Positions 13,681 to 22,027 of a stretch of 39,500 bases of DNA are shown here, one piece after another. A program made the translations under genes and the position numbers. The notes below the pieces were generated by a model, which was given only the letters and a program-made list of their open reading frames with translations, was not told where the DNA came from and did not search any database. The DNA comes from Marinobacter sp. (GTDB lineage Bacteria > Pseudomonadota > Gammaproteobacteria > Pseudomonadales > Oleiphilaceae): assembly GCA_018066865.1 (NCBI GenBank), contig JAGPVT010000008.1:1-39500 (forward strand), in the 5' to 3' direction. The stretch's first letter is position 1. Every line of letters begins with the position of its first letter.

Positions 13681-16184
13681 ATTTTCCCTCGATGCCTCGA
13701 TCCATCCCACTGTTAGTACCGGGGTTGCTGGCCCTGTTGGCGGTTGTCGCCTCGGTGCTCTCGTTCACCCTGGGCGGCTATGGCCTGCTGGTGCTGACGC
13801 TCATCGCACTGACCACCACGGTGTGCAGCGGGCTCAATATTCTGGTCGGCCTCAGTGGTCAGATTTCCTTTGGCCATGTGGCCTTCTACGCCATCGGCGC
13901 CTATGTGTCGGCGCTCATGACCATGGCCGGGCTGCCGTTGCCTCTGGCAATGCTGACAGCCGCGCTGGCTAGCGCGTTGGTGGGGGCCTTGCTGGCTATT
14001 CCGGCGGTTCGGGTCAGCGGCCCCTATCTGGCCATGGTGACGATTGCCTTCGGCTTTATCGTCCACCATGGGCTGATCGAGTGGCGTTCGGTGACCGGAG
14101 GCTCCAATGGCCTCGCCGGTGTCCCCATGCCGGAAACCGGACCGCTGCCGGCAGATACCGGCCTGGCACTGATGGCCTGTGGGCTAATGGTGGCGTCGCT
14201 GCTATTCTTCCATCGGCTGGCGACCAGCGGCTGGGGCCGGGCCATACGGTCGGTGAAGGCAACCGAGATCGCCGCCCGGTCTCTCGGCTTCAATCCGGTT
14301 CAGACCAAGACTCTGGCCTTCGCGCTATCCGCCCTGTTTGCTGGCTTGGCGGGCTCGTTGCTGTCACCGCTGATGATGTTCATCAACCCGGATTCCTTTC
14401 CGTTTACCCAGTCCATCCTGTTCGTATTGGCGGTCATTGTCGGCGGCGCCGGCACCGTGTTCGGCCCTTTACTGGGAGCGATCCTGATCGTGCTGGTACC
14501 GGAGCTGCTTTCAAGCATGGCGGAAATGCGGTTACTACTGTTTTCAGGGGTGCTGCTGGCAGTCTTGTGGATTGCTCCGACAGGGGCGCTCGGTGTGCTG
14601 CAGGCCCGGTTTGCCAGGCCCCCGAAGGTTATTCCAGAAGCCAAACCGGACCAGCAGCGGCTGGCGGATTTCCTTACCCGTGAAGGCAATGAAGCCCGTG
14701 GTCTTGAGGTGGATGCCATCGGCATCCGCTTCGGCGGCGTCCAGGCGGCACACGGCGTAAGCTTCACCGCGAAGCCCGGCACAGTCACCAGCATTATTGG
14801 CCCCAATGGCGCCGGTAAGACCACGGTACTGAACATGGTGAGCGGCTTCTATGCACCGGATACCGGCCGCATCAGCCTGGACTCCGAGCTGGCCGGACTG
14901 TCGGCATGGAAAATTGCCCGGGCCGGCATTAGCCGCACCTACCAGACCACACAACTATTCGCCGGGATGACCGTACTTGAGAATCTGCTAGCCGGCATGC
15001 AGCGCGGCCGCCTGGGAGATTGCTGGCGGAAGCCGCAGGCGCAGCGAGTTGCCCTGGCCATGGACCTGCTGGCACTAGTGGGCTACCGCGGCTCCGTACA
15101 CGCTCCAGCCGAGGTCTTGCCCCATGTAGACCGCCGCCTGGTGGAAATTGCCCGCGCCCTGGCCCTGGCGCCAAAAGTTCTGCTGCTGGATGAGCCGGCG
15201 GCAGGCCTGAGCCGGGCCGATACTGACCGGGTTACCGATCTGTTGCGGACCGTCGCCGGCTACGGCATTGCAGTCATCCTGGTGGAGCATGATATGACCA
15301 TGGTGATGTCAGTGTCTGACCGTGTCCTGGTACTGGATTCCGGCCGCCCCATTGCATGGGGTGACCCAGAGGAGGTGCGCGTCAATCCGGATGTGGTACG
15401 AGCCTATCTGGGCAGTACCGATTACCAGGCGCCACCGCGCCCACAATCCTGGGACGGCAGTCGCGATGCCACCCTGTTCGTGAAAGACGTCGTCATCGAC
15501 TATGGCGCAGCACCGGTGGTGCAAGGCGTTAGTCTGGTGGTAAACCCGGGCGAACTGATCGCCATTCTGGGCGCCAACGGTGCCGGCAAATCCAGCATCC
15601 TGCAGGCCATCGCTGGGTTGCACCCGGCTTCCCGCGGCTCCGTGGTGTTCAACAACGAGAGCATCGAAAACCTGGACGCCAGCCGCATTGCCGGCAAGGG
15701 GCTGGCTCTGGTGCCAGAGGGACGCCAGGTATTCCCTGAGCTGAGCGTAAGGGACAACCTTCTTATGGGGGCTTATACCCGTACCGACAAGAACAACCTA
15801 GAGCAGGATGTGGAACAGATTCTGACCCGGTTCCCCCGACTGAAGGACCGCATCGACAGCCCTGCCGGCCTGTTGTCCGGTGGCGAGCAGCAGATGGTGG
15901 CCATCGGTCGTGGTTTGATGGCCAGACCGTCCATCCTGCTACTGGACGAACCTTCACTGGGGCTGGCCCCGGCCATGGTCGCAGAGCTCTATGACGCCCT
16001 TGCAGCTTTACGGGATGAAGGTGTCACGCTGTTGCTGGTGGACCAGATGGCCAATCTCGCGCTGCAGGTGGCGGACCGCGCCTACGTGTTGGAAACGGGT
16101 TGCGTGGTGCACTCAGGTAAGGCGGAATCCCTGCGCAACGATCCAGAGCTGGAAGCCGCCTACTTAGGAGACAACGTGGCATGA
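13677..16184 (+). CDS. Fused Liv-type permease-ATPase-ATPase (LivM-LivG-LivF in one chain)
   Basis: An 835-aa protein carrying three ABC-transporter components. Residues 1 to about 310 are a LivM-like permease (NILVGLSGQISFGHVAFYAI, VGGAGTVFGPLLGA). Residues about 340-585 are a LivG-like ATPase with Walker A GPNGAGKTT (from residue 375) and Walker B VLLLDEPAAGL. Residues about 600-835 are a LivF-like ATPase with Walker A GANGAGKSS, signature LSGGEQQM and LLLDEPSLGLAP. In the LivG domain the signature reads LPHVDRRLVEIARAL (residues 481-495), where relatives have LPxG; the invariant Gly is Val484 (GTA, 15126-15128). Permease-ATPase fusions are known in this family, but all three in one chain is unusual. 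Translationally coupled at both ends (4-base overlaps). Confidence 0.92.
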   Translation: MNFPSMPRSIPLLVPGLLALLAVVASVLSFTLGGYGLLVLTLIALTTTVCSGLNILVGLSGQISFGHVAFYAIGAYVSALMTMAGLPLPLAMLTAALASALVGALLAIPAVRVSGPYLAMVTIAFGFIVHHGLIEWRSVTGGSNGLAGVPMPETGPLPADTGLALMACGLMVASLLFFHRLATSGWGRAIRSVKATEIAARSLGFNPVQTKTLAFALSALFAGLAGSLLSPLMMFINPDSFPFTQSILFVLAVIVGGAGTVFGPLLGAILIVLVPELLSSMAEMRLLLFSGVLLAVLWIAPTGALGVLQARFARPPKVIPEAKPDQQRLADFLTREGNEARGLEVDAIGIRFGGVQAAHGVSFTAKPGTVTSIIGPNGAGKTTVLNMVSGFYAPDTGRISLDSELAGLSAWKIARAGISRTYQTTQLFAGMTVLENLLAGMQRGRLGDCWRKPQAQRVALAMDLLALVGYRGSVHAPAEVLPHVDRRLVEIARALALAPKVLLLDEPAAGLSRADTDRVTDLLRTVAGYGIAVILVEHDMTMVMSVSDRVLVLDSGRPIAWGDPEEVRVNPDVVRAYLGSTDYQAPPRPQSWDGSRDATLFVKDVVIDYGAAPVVQGVSLVVNPGELIAILGANGAGKSSILQAIAGLHPASRGSVVFNNESIENLDASRIAGKGLALVPEGRQVFPELSVRDNLLMGAYTRTDKNNLEQDVEQILTRFPRLKDRIDSPAGLLSGGEQQMVAIGRGLMARPSILLLDEPSLGLAPAMVAELYDALAALRDEGVTLLLVDQMANLALQVADRAYVLETGCVVHSGKAESLRNDPELEAAYLGDNVA

Positions 16185-17404
16185 ACGCAATTCACTTTAC
16201 CAACCTTCGTCTGCCAGAGCGCCCGGATCAGCCCGCGGAGCTGCTCGTGGAGAATGGGCATTTTGTCAGCGATTTCAGTCAGCAAGTATCGCCCCGACTC
16301 ATCGACCTGGGTGGCAACCTTGTCCTGCCGGGACTGATCGAAACCCATATTCATCTGGACAAAGCCTGCATCATGGACCGCTGCCAGCTCAGCGAAGGTA
16401 CTCTGGAGGAAGCGGTCGCAAGCACCAGCGCGGCCAAGGCGGAATTCACCGAAGCCGACGTCTACCGACGAGGCGCACGGATCCTGGAACTGGCGATCAC
16501 TCAGGGCACCACCCACATGCGAACCCATGTCGAACTGGACCCGGGCATTGGTCTCACCGGGTTCCGGGCCATTCAACGGCTGCAGCAGGACTATGCCTGG
16601 GCTATCGGCCTGGAGATCTGTGTGTTCCCCCAGGAAGGCCTGTTCAACAACCCGGGCACCGAAGCGCTACTGTGTGAGGCCCTGGAAAGCGGAGCTACGG
16701 TGCTGGGAGGATGCCCTTACATGGACAGTGACCCGGTGGGCCAGATCCGCCGGCTGTTCGAATTGGCCCGGCACTACGATTGCGATCTGGACCTGCACCT
16801 GGATTTCGACCTCAACCCGGAAGGCATGACGGTACCGGAAGTAATCCGGTGTACCCTTGAGAGCGGCTGGCAGAATCGGGTAACCATCGGTCATGTCACC
16901 AAACTATCGGCATTGCCGCCACAGGAATTCAGGGAAACCGCCCTGGCCCTGGCGGAGGCCGGCGTACAGGTGACAGCACTCCCGTCCACCGACCTGTTCC
17001 TGACCGGACGCGGTGCCACCCATAACATCCCCCGGGGTGTCGCCCCACTACCTCGACTCCACGCTTGTGGGGTTACCTGTTCGGTGTCTACCAACAACGT
17101 GGGCAATCCGTTCACACCGTTTGGCGATGCTTCGCTGATCCGACAAGCCAACCTGCTGGCCAACGTATGTCACCTGGGCACACCGGCGGAGCTGGTCCAG
17201 TGCCTGGCCTGGGTGTCGGCGGAGTCTGCCAAAATGATACGGCTGCCGAACTACGGCCTGTCATCGGGCTGCCATGCCGACTTTCTGGTGGTGGACGCCA
17301 GAGCGCCGGCGGATGTAATTGCCGAGTTGGGTCAACCGTTGATGGCATTCAAGGCCGGCCGACAGACGTTCGAACGGTCGCCGGCCACCTTGCTGGCACC
17401 TTGA
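16181..17404 (+). CDS. Second cytosine-deaminase-like amidohydrolase, altered active-site residues
   Basis: A 407-aa amidohydrolase, a distant paralogue of the protein at 1907. It shares HIHLD (His56, His58), Gln151 in VFPQEG, His206 in LDLHLDFD and His238 in TIGHVTK. At the position of the conserved metal-binding Asp it has Asn (Asn305-Asn306 in STNNVGNPFTPFGD). After the third His the acid/base Glu of CodA is replaced by Phe209 in HLDF. The reaction is therefore probably not cytosine deamination, and may be hydrolysis of an amide, a cyclic amide or a related ring. It overlaps the Liv-type fusion gene by 4 bases and ends the operon, so it likely acts on the imported compound. The gene converges with a GntR regulator, 24 bases between stops. 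Confidence 0.8.
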   Translation: MNAIHFTNLRLPERPDQPAELLVENGHFVSDFSQQVSPRLIDLGGNLVLPGLIETHIHLDKACIMDRCQLSEGTLEEAVASTSAAKAEFTEADVYRRGARILELAITQGTTHMRTHVELDPGIGLTGFRAIQRLQQDYAWAIGLEICVFPQEGLFNNPGTEALLCEALESGATVLGGCPYMDSDPVGQIRRLFELARHYDCDLDLHLDFDLNPEGMTVPEVIRCTLESGWQNRVTIGHVTKLSALPPQEFRETALALAEAGVQVTALPSTDLFLTGRGATHNIPRGVAPLPRLHACGVTCSVSTNNVGNPFTPFGDASLIRQANLLANVCHLGTPAELVQCLAWVSAESAKMIRLPNYGLSSGCHADFLVVDARAPADVIAELGQPLMAFKAGRQTFERSPATLLAP

Positions 17405-17428
17405 TAACCGAAAAAAGCTGGCGATCAA

Positions 17429-18124
17429 TCAGACGCTGGCGAGTATAGTCTTGAGGTCAATCTCCCGGTCCTGGTCTTTATCCAGGGCCAACTCCGCTTC
17501 CAGGTGATCCAGGTGGTACTGCATCAGTTTCACCGCCTGCGCCCCATCGCCCGCCGACAGGGCGGTCAGGATGTCACGGTGTTCTTCATGTTGGCAGGTG
17601 GGTTCGTCGTTGCGCTGGTAGAGGGCCACGATCAGAGAGCTGCGCACCATCAGATTGTCGAGGATGTCCGCCAGTACGTTGTTGCCGCTGAGCCGGCCTA
17701 ACAGACGATGGAAACCGCTCAATTCCTGAACAATCGCTCTGCGATCACTGTTGTGAGTGGCCTGTTCCTCCGCCGCCATATGATCATTCACCTGAATTTC
17801 AAATTGCTGCATCCGTTGTGGGGTGATAGATGCCACCACTGCACCTTCAATGGCCCGCCGGGCGACGAAGATTTCCCGAGCTTCCCGGGCGGTGGGCGCG
17901 GACACATGGGCGCCCCGGTTGGGTTCGATGGTGACAATCTTCTGCAGGGCCAGGCGCTGCAGGGCGGCCTGGACATGGTTGCGGTTGGCGTTCAGGGAGT
18001 CGACGATCTGGGCTTCCACCAGACGGGTACCGGGGGGCAGAAGGTGCTGGGCAACGGCCCGGGACAGAGATTCAATAATGCGTTCAACTTCTTTCTGTTT
18101 ATTGGTGCGCAAGGGTGTGCCCAT
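17429..18124 (-). CDS. GntR-family regulator, FCD (FadR-type) domain
   Basis: A 231-aa transcription factor. The N-terminal winged helix (residues about 10-75) includes LLPPGTRLVEAQIVDSLNAN, HVQAALQRLALQKIVTIEPNRGAHV and an FCD effector domain following (AREIFVARRAIEGAVVASIT). The helical remainder carries FCD histidines (SGFHRLLGRLSGN, EEHRDILTALSAG, MQYHLDHLEAEL) that usually bind a metal and a carboxylate ligand. It converges with the Liv-type operon and diverges from the peptide-type operon with a 340-base intergenic space. It therefore probably controls one or both, in addition to the sigma-54 input. The effector is unknown. Confidence 0.9.
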   Translation of the reverse strand: MGTPLRTNKQKEVERIIESLSRAVAQHLLPPGTRLVEAQIVDSLNANRNHVQAALQRLALQKIVTIEPNRGAHVSAPTAREAREIFVARRAIEGAVVASITPQRMQQFEIQVNDHMAAEEQATHNSDRRAIVQELSGFHRLLGRLSGNNVLADILDNLMVRSSLIVALYQRNDEPTCQHEEHRDILTALSAGDGAQAVKLMQYHLDHLEAELALDKDQDREIDLKTILASV

Positions 18125-18267
18125 GGGTCATCTGTTCGCTGGCTGGTTCGTAGGAAGAGGACGGCAGTATCGCCGGTTGCCTGATCGCTAGCAATCTATC
18201 CTTTTCTCATTATCTTCGCCCAGGTGGCCGAGCGCAAACTGCTGACTCGAAAAAGTTTCTCTATGGG

Positions 18268-18290
18268 GCACGAATGCTTTTTATAGGTGC
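18268..18290 (+). promoter_or_regulatory. Weak NtrC-like site upstream of the peptide-type operon
   Basis: The segment contains GCAC (18268-18271) and GGTGC (18286-18290). The best 15-mer, GCTTTTTATAGGTGC (18276-18290), keeps GC and GGTGC of the NtrC pattern. It lies 120-143 bases upstream of the sigma-54 promoter, an acceptable enhancer distance. The rest of the 340-base space 18125-18464 is AT-rich and shows no gene. Confidence 0.25.
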
Positions 18291-18410
18291 ATGCATGCTC
18301 GACCAACTCATTTCCGCCAGACTGATAATGGAGGCCGCCCGGCTCTGATTATTGGCGTAGGTCCATAATATTAAATAATTAATTTCTATTTTTGAAATTT
18401 CTTTTCCCTT

Positions 18411-18426
18411 TGGCTTATCGATTGCA
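18411..18426 (+). promoter_or_regulatory. Sigma-54 promoter of the peptide-type transporter operon
   Basis: TGGCTTATCGATTGCA matches TGGC-N7-TTGCA with exact GG-N10-GC spacing. The start would be near 18437, 28 bases before the ATG at 18465. The upstream stretch is AT-rich (18366-18410). Confidence 0.75.
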
Positions 18427-18464
18427 TGCACTTTGGAAAGTTTTAATACTGAGGAGCATGCAGA

Positions 18465-20078
18465 ATGAATCGTCGCGATTTTCTCAAGGGCGCCACGTCA
18501 CTTTCCGTCGGCGCGAGTGTTCTGCCACTGTTCAAAATCCTGCCGGCCTCCGCTGCCAGCCAGGAAACCGCTGTGGTAGTGATTGGCGGTACCATCAACA
18601 GCCTGGACATCCACCGCAGCGGCACCAATCGGTCCAGCTATCAGGTGGCCATTAACTGCTACGACCGGCTGGTGTCGTTTGGCACCAAGAAGATGCCGGA
18701 CGGCTCCCTGAGTTACGACTATAACAATGTGCAGCCCGAGCTGGCCGAGTCTTGGGAGATCAGTGACGACGGCACGGTCATGACCTTTAATATTGATAAA
18801 AACGCTACCTTCTGGGACGGCAAGCCAGTGACAGCCCACGACGTCAAGTGGTCCCTGGACCGGGCCGTGTCATTGGGCGGTTTCCCCACAGTGCAGATGA
18901 AAGCTGGTCGGCTATCCTCGCCGGAGCAGTTCGAGGCATTGGACGATCACACCTTCCGCATCACCCTGCCATTCCCGTCCAAGCTGGCGCTTCCGGATCT
19001 GGCCACACCCATCCCCATTATCATTAATTCCCAGGCGGCCAAAGCCAAAGCCACAGACGACGACCCCTGGGCCACCGAGTACCTGCACCGCAATCCGGCG
19101 GGCTCTGGTGCCTATAAGGTGGCCCGCTGGGATGCCGGCCAGCAGTTGGTCTACGAGCGCAATGACAACTGGGTTGGCGGGGAGATTCCAGGGTACCAGC
19201 GTGTCATCATCCGCGAAGTGCCCGCCCAGTCCACCCGGCGGGCACTGATTGAGCGGGGCAGCGTTAGCGCCTCTCACAACATCCCCAACAAGGACGCCAA
19301 GGAACTGGCCGCGAAGCCGGGCGTCAAGGTGGTCAGCACCCCCATCGAGAACTGCATCCATTCCCTGTGCACCAATCTCGAATTCGAACCGTTCAAGGAC
19401 AAGCGGGTGCGTCAGGCCGTGGCCTGGTCCATTCCCTACCAGAAGATTTTCGAACAGGCCGCCTATGAACAGGGCGTCCCCATGTGGGGCGGTACCGATA
19501 CCGTGGACAAAATTGCCTGGCCCCAAAAATCCCCCTACGACCTGAACATCGAGAAAGCCAGGGCGTTGATGGCCGAGGCCGGATACAAGGATGGCTTCGA
19601 AGTGCCACTGTCGTTCAATCTGTCCCATGCGGACTGGGCAGAGCCGGCGGCCCTACTGATCCAGCAGGGGCTGGCGGACATCCGCATCAAGGCCACAATC
19701 CAGAAGATTCCCGGCGCCAACTGGCGCACCGTCGCGCTGGTAGAGAAGAAGTTGCCGCTGCACTTGGAGAATTTCGGTGGCTGGTTGAACACACCGGACT
19801 ATTACTTCTACTGGGCCTATATCAAGGGCAACCTGTTCAACTCCTACAACTACGACAACCCGGAAATGGCCCAACTGATCGATGACACCCTGGACATGGC
19901 CATGGACCACCCCGATTACGCGGCCAACGTGAAGCGCATGATTGAACTGGCGTTCGAGGACATTCCACGGATTCCATTGTGGCAGCCGACTTTGAACGTG
20001 GCCTTCAAGGACAGCGTGGAAGGGTACGAATACTGGTTCCATCGCCAGATGGACATCCGCGTCCTCGAACCAGCTTAA
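18465..20078 (+). CDS. Peptide/opine-type ABC substrate-binding protein (family 5), Tat-exported
   Basis: A 537-aa periplasmic binding protein of the DppA/OppA (SBP_bac_5) family, which bind peptides, nickel, glutathione or opines. The N-terminus MNRRDFLKGATSLSVGAS is a clear twin-arginine signal (RRDFLK), ending near ASA. The mature protein shows ELAESWEISDDGTVMTFNI, ATFWDGKPVTAHDVKWSLDR (the family signature, about residues 108-127), RNPAGSGAYKV and RQAVAWSIPYQKIF. A C-terminal FEDIPRIPLWQPTLNVAF is usual. GAGGAG lies upstream of the ATG. It heads a seven-gene operon behind the sigma-54 promoter at 18411. The downstream gamma-glutamyltransferase-like enzyme suggests a gamma-glutamyl or other small peptide ligand; this is inference. 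Confidence 0.9.
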   Translation: MNRRDFLKGATSLSVGASVLPLFKILPASAASQETAVVVIGGTINSLDIHRSGTNRSSYQVAINCYDRLVSFGTKKMPDGSLSYDYNNVQPELAESWEISDDGTVMTFNIDKNATFWDGKPVTAHDVKWSLDRAVSLGGFPTVQMKAGRLSSPEQFEALDDHTFRITLPFPSKLALPDLATPIPIIINSQAAKAKATDDDPWATEYLHRNPAGSGAYKVARWDAGQQLVYERNDNWVGGEIPGYQRVIIREVPAQSTRRALIERGSVSASHNIPNKDAKELAAKPGVKVVSTPIENCIHSLCTNLEFEPFKDKRVRQAVAWSIPYQKIFEQAAYEQGVPMWGGTDTVDKIAWPQKSPYDLNIEKARALMAEAGYKDGFEVPLSFNLSHADWAEPAALLIQQGLADIRIKATIQKIPGANWRTVALVEKKLPLHLENFGGWLNTPDYYFYWAYIKGNLFNSYNYDNPEMAQLIDDTLDMAMDHPDYAANVKRMIELAFEDIPRIPLWQPTLNVAFKDSVEGYEYWFHRQMDIRVLEPA

Positions 20079-20090
20079 GGAGTAAACAAC

Positions 20091-21122
20091 GTGCCTCCCA
20101 TGCTGGATAAGCTACGCAAGGTGGCATTTCGCCTGCTGCAGGCGGTACCAACGGTGTTCGGCATACTGGTGGTTTGCTTCCTGCTGACCCGGGCCTTGCC
20201 CGGGGATCCGGCGGCCTACTTCGCCGGACCCATGGCGGACGCGGAGTCCATCGAGGAAGTGCGCAAAACCCTGGGGCTCGACAAGCCTTTGCTGGTGCAA
20301 TTCATCACCTACGTCGGTGACCTGGCTCAGGGAGACCTGGGCATGGCGGTCTCTACCGGCCAGCCGGTGATATCGGAGCTGGCGAGCCGGCTGCCGGCAT
20401 CACTGGAGCTGACTCTCGGGGCACTTGTGCTGTCCTTCATGATAGCCGTGCCGTTGGGCGTGTTGGCAGCCACCCGGCCTAACACTTGGGTCGATCATAT
20501 TTGCCGGTTCCTGGTAACGGCGGGGGTATCATTGCCCACTTTCTTTACCGGCCTGGCGCTGATGTATGTGTTCTATTACCTGCTGGGTTGGGCGCCAGCG
20601 CCCATGGGCCGCCTGGACATGATGTACCTGCCGCCGGAATCGGTGACCGGTTTTCTCACCATTGACGCCATCATTGCCGGCGAGTGGGAAATTCTGGGTG
20701 CGGCCCTGGCTCAGCTGGCACTGCCGCTGATTACCCTGGCCCTGTTCACCCTGGCGCCCATCGCCCGTATGACCCGGGCCGCGATGCTGCAGACCCTGGG
20801 CAGTGATTTTGTTCGCACCGCACGGGCGGCGGGCCTGAGTGGACACCGGGTGTTGATCACCTGCGCCTTCCGCAATGCCTTGCTACCGGTGGTGACCACC
20901 CTGGGCATGGTGTTTTCTTTCGTACTCGGCGCCAACGTGCTGGTGGAGAAGGTGTTCGCCTGGCCGGGTATCGGCTCCTTTGCGGTGGAAGCGCTGGTAG
21001 TGTCGGACTATGCGGCGGTACAGGGGTTTGTACTGTCCATGGCACTGCTGTTCGTGGCCCTGAACCTGCTGATCGACGTGATCTACACCCTGATTGATCC
21101 CCGTGTAGGCGAGGAGGTCTGA
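20091..21122 (+). CDS. Peptide-type ABC permease (DppB-like)
   Basis: A 343-aa inner-membrane permease of the DppB/OppB family. It starts at GTG 20091 with AAGGAG 8 bases upstream, 12 bases after the binding-protein gene. N-terminal RLLQAVPTVFGILVVCFLLTRALPGDPAAY is the family opening. The binding-protein-dependent EAA loop is near residues 240-265 (DFVRTARAAGLSGHRVLITCAFRNALLPVVT), and FAWPGIGSFAVEALVVSDYAAVQG follows. Six hydrophobic segments are expected. It works with the DppC-like protein encoded immediately downstream. Confidence 0.92.
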   Translation: MPPMLDKLRKVAFRLLQAVPTVFGILVVCFLLTRALPGDPAAYFAGPMADAESIEEVRKTLGLDKPLLVQFITYVGDLAQGDLGMAVSTGQPVISELASRLPASLELTLGALVLSFMIAVPLGVLAATRPNTWVDHICRFLVTAGVSLPTFFTGLALMYVFYYLLGWAPAPMGRLDMMYLPPESVTGFLTIDAIIAGEWEILGAALAQLALPLITLALFTLAPIARMTRAAMLQTLGSDFVRTARAAGLSGHRVLITCAFRNALLPVVTTLGMVFSFVLGANVLVEKVFAWPGIGSFAVEALVVSDYAAVQGFVLSMALLFVALNLLIDVIYTLIDPRVGEEV

Positions 21123-21123
21123 C

Positions 21124-22017
21124 ATGACTGGCATGAACACCCCCGCCTCCCCGAAACTGCAGGGCCCACTCCGGACCAGTTACTGGCAGCACCTGTGTCA
21201 TGTGGCCTCGGAAAACCCGGTCACCGGTCTGGCTTTCGGGCTGTTTGCCTTGATCGTGGGCATGGCCCTGTTCGGCCCCTACCTTGTACCCTTCGATCCG
21301 CTCGACACAGGCGTCGGGCCGGCGTTGCAGGCACCCAGCGGTGCCCACTGGTTCGGCACCGACCACTTGGGCCGTGATGTATTCTCCCGGGTGGTGGTGG
21401 CCACCCGGTTGGACATGCTGATCTCGGTATCCGCGGTGGCCATTTCCTTTGTGCTGGGTTCCATCATGGGTTGTTTTGCTGGCTATTTTGGCGGCTGGAC
21501 CGACCGCATCACCGGGCGCCTGATGGATACCATTATGGCCTTCCCCCTGTTCGTGCTGGCCATGGGTATCGTTGCCGCCGCCGGCAATACCGTGGAGAAC
21601 ATTGTCTACGCCACCGCCATCATCAACCTGCCCTTCTATGCCCGCATGGCCCGGGCGGAGGTGAGCATCCGCCGCAATGCCGGATTTGTGCAGGCAGCGC
21701 GGCTTTCGGGCAACTCCGAGTTGCGGGTGCTGTTCGGCCACATCTTTCCCAACACCCTGCCGCCGATGATGGTGCAGATTTCCCTCAACATGGGCTGGGC
21801 TATCCTCAACGCCGCAGGGCTTTCGTTCATCGGTCTGGGCGTGCAACCGCCGGCGCCGGAATGGGGCATCATGGTGGCCGAGGGCGCTAACTTTATTATT
21901 TCCGGCGAGTGGTGGCTGGTGATCTTCCCGGGGATGGCGCTGATGCTGGCGGTGTTCACCTTCAATCTGATCGGCGACGGTTTGCGGGATCTGGTCGATC
22001 CCCAGCGCCGTACCTGA
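21124..22017 (+). CDS. Peptide-type ABC permease (DppC-like)
   Basis: A 297-aa inner-membrane permease of the DppC/OppC family, partner of the preceding DppB-like protein. The ATG is 1 base after the previous stop, with a GAGGAGG site inside the end of that gene. Features are the GTDHLGRDVFSRVVVATRLDM signature (about residues 79-99), MDTIMAFPLFVLAMGIVAA, the coupling loop (RRNAGFVQAARLSGNSELRVLFGHIFPN) and FIGLGVQPPAPEWGIMVAEG. It ends with LIGDGLRDLVDPQRRT, as usual. Strong family match; substrate as for the operon. Confidence 0.92.
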   Translation: MTGMNTPASPKLQGPLRTSYWQHLCHVASENPVTGLAFGLFALIVGMALFGPYLVPFDPLDTGVGPALQAPSGAHWFGTDHLGRDVFSRVVVATRLDMLISVSAVAISFVLGSIMGCFAGYFGGWTDRITGRLMDTIMAFPLFVLAMGIVAAAGNTVENIVYATAIINLPFYARMARAEVSIRRNAGFVQAARLSGNSELRVLFGHIFPNTLPPMMVQISLNMGWAILNAAGLSFIGLGVQPPAPEWGIMVAEGANFIISGEWWLVIFPGMALMLAVFTFNLIGDGLRDLVDPQRRT

Positions 22018-22027
22018 GGAGACCGAG

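Noticed and set aside
13677..16184. Sequencing or frameshift error joining separate livM, livG and livF genes
   Set aside because: The frame is continuous through two linkers of reasonable composition with no internal stop or ribosome site pattern forcing separate genes, so a real fusion is more likely.
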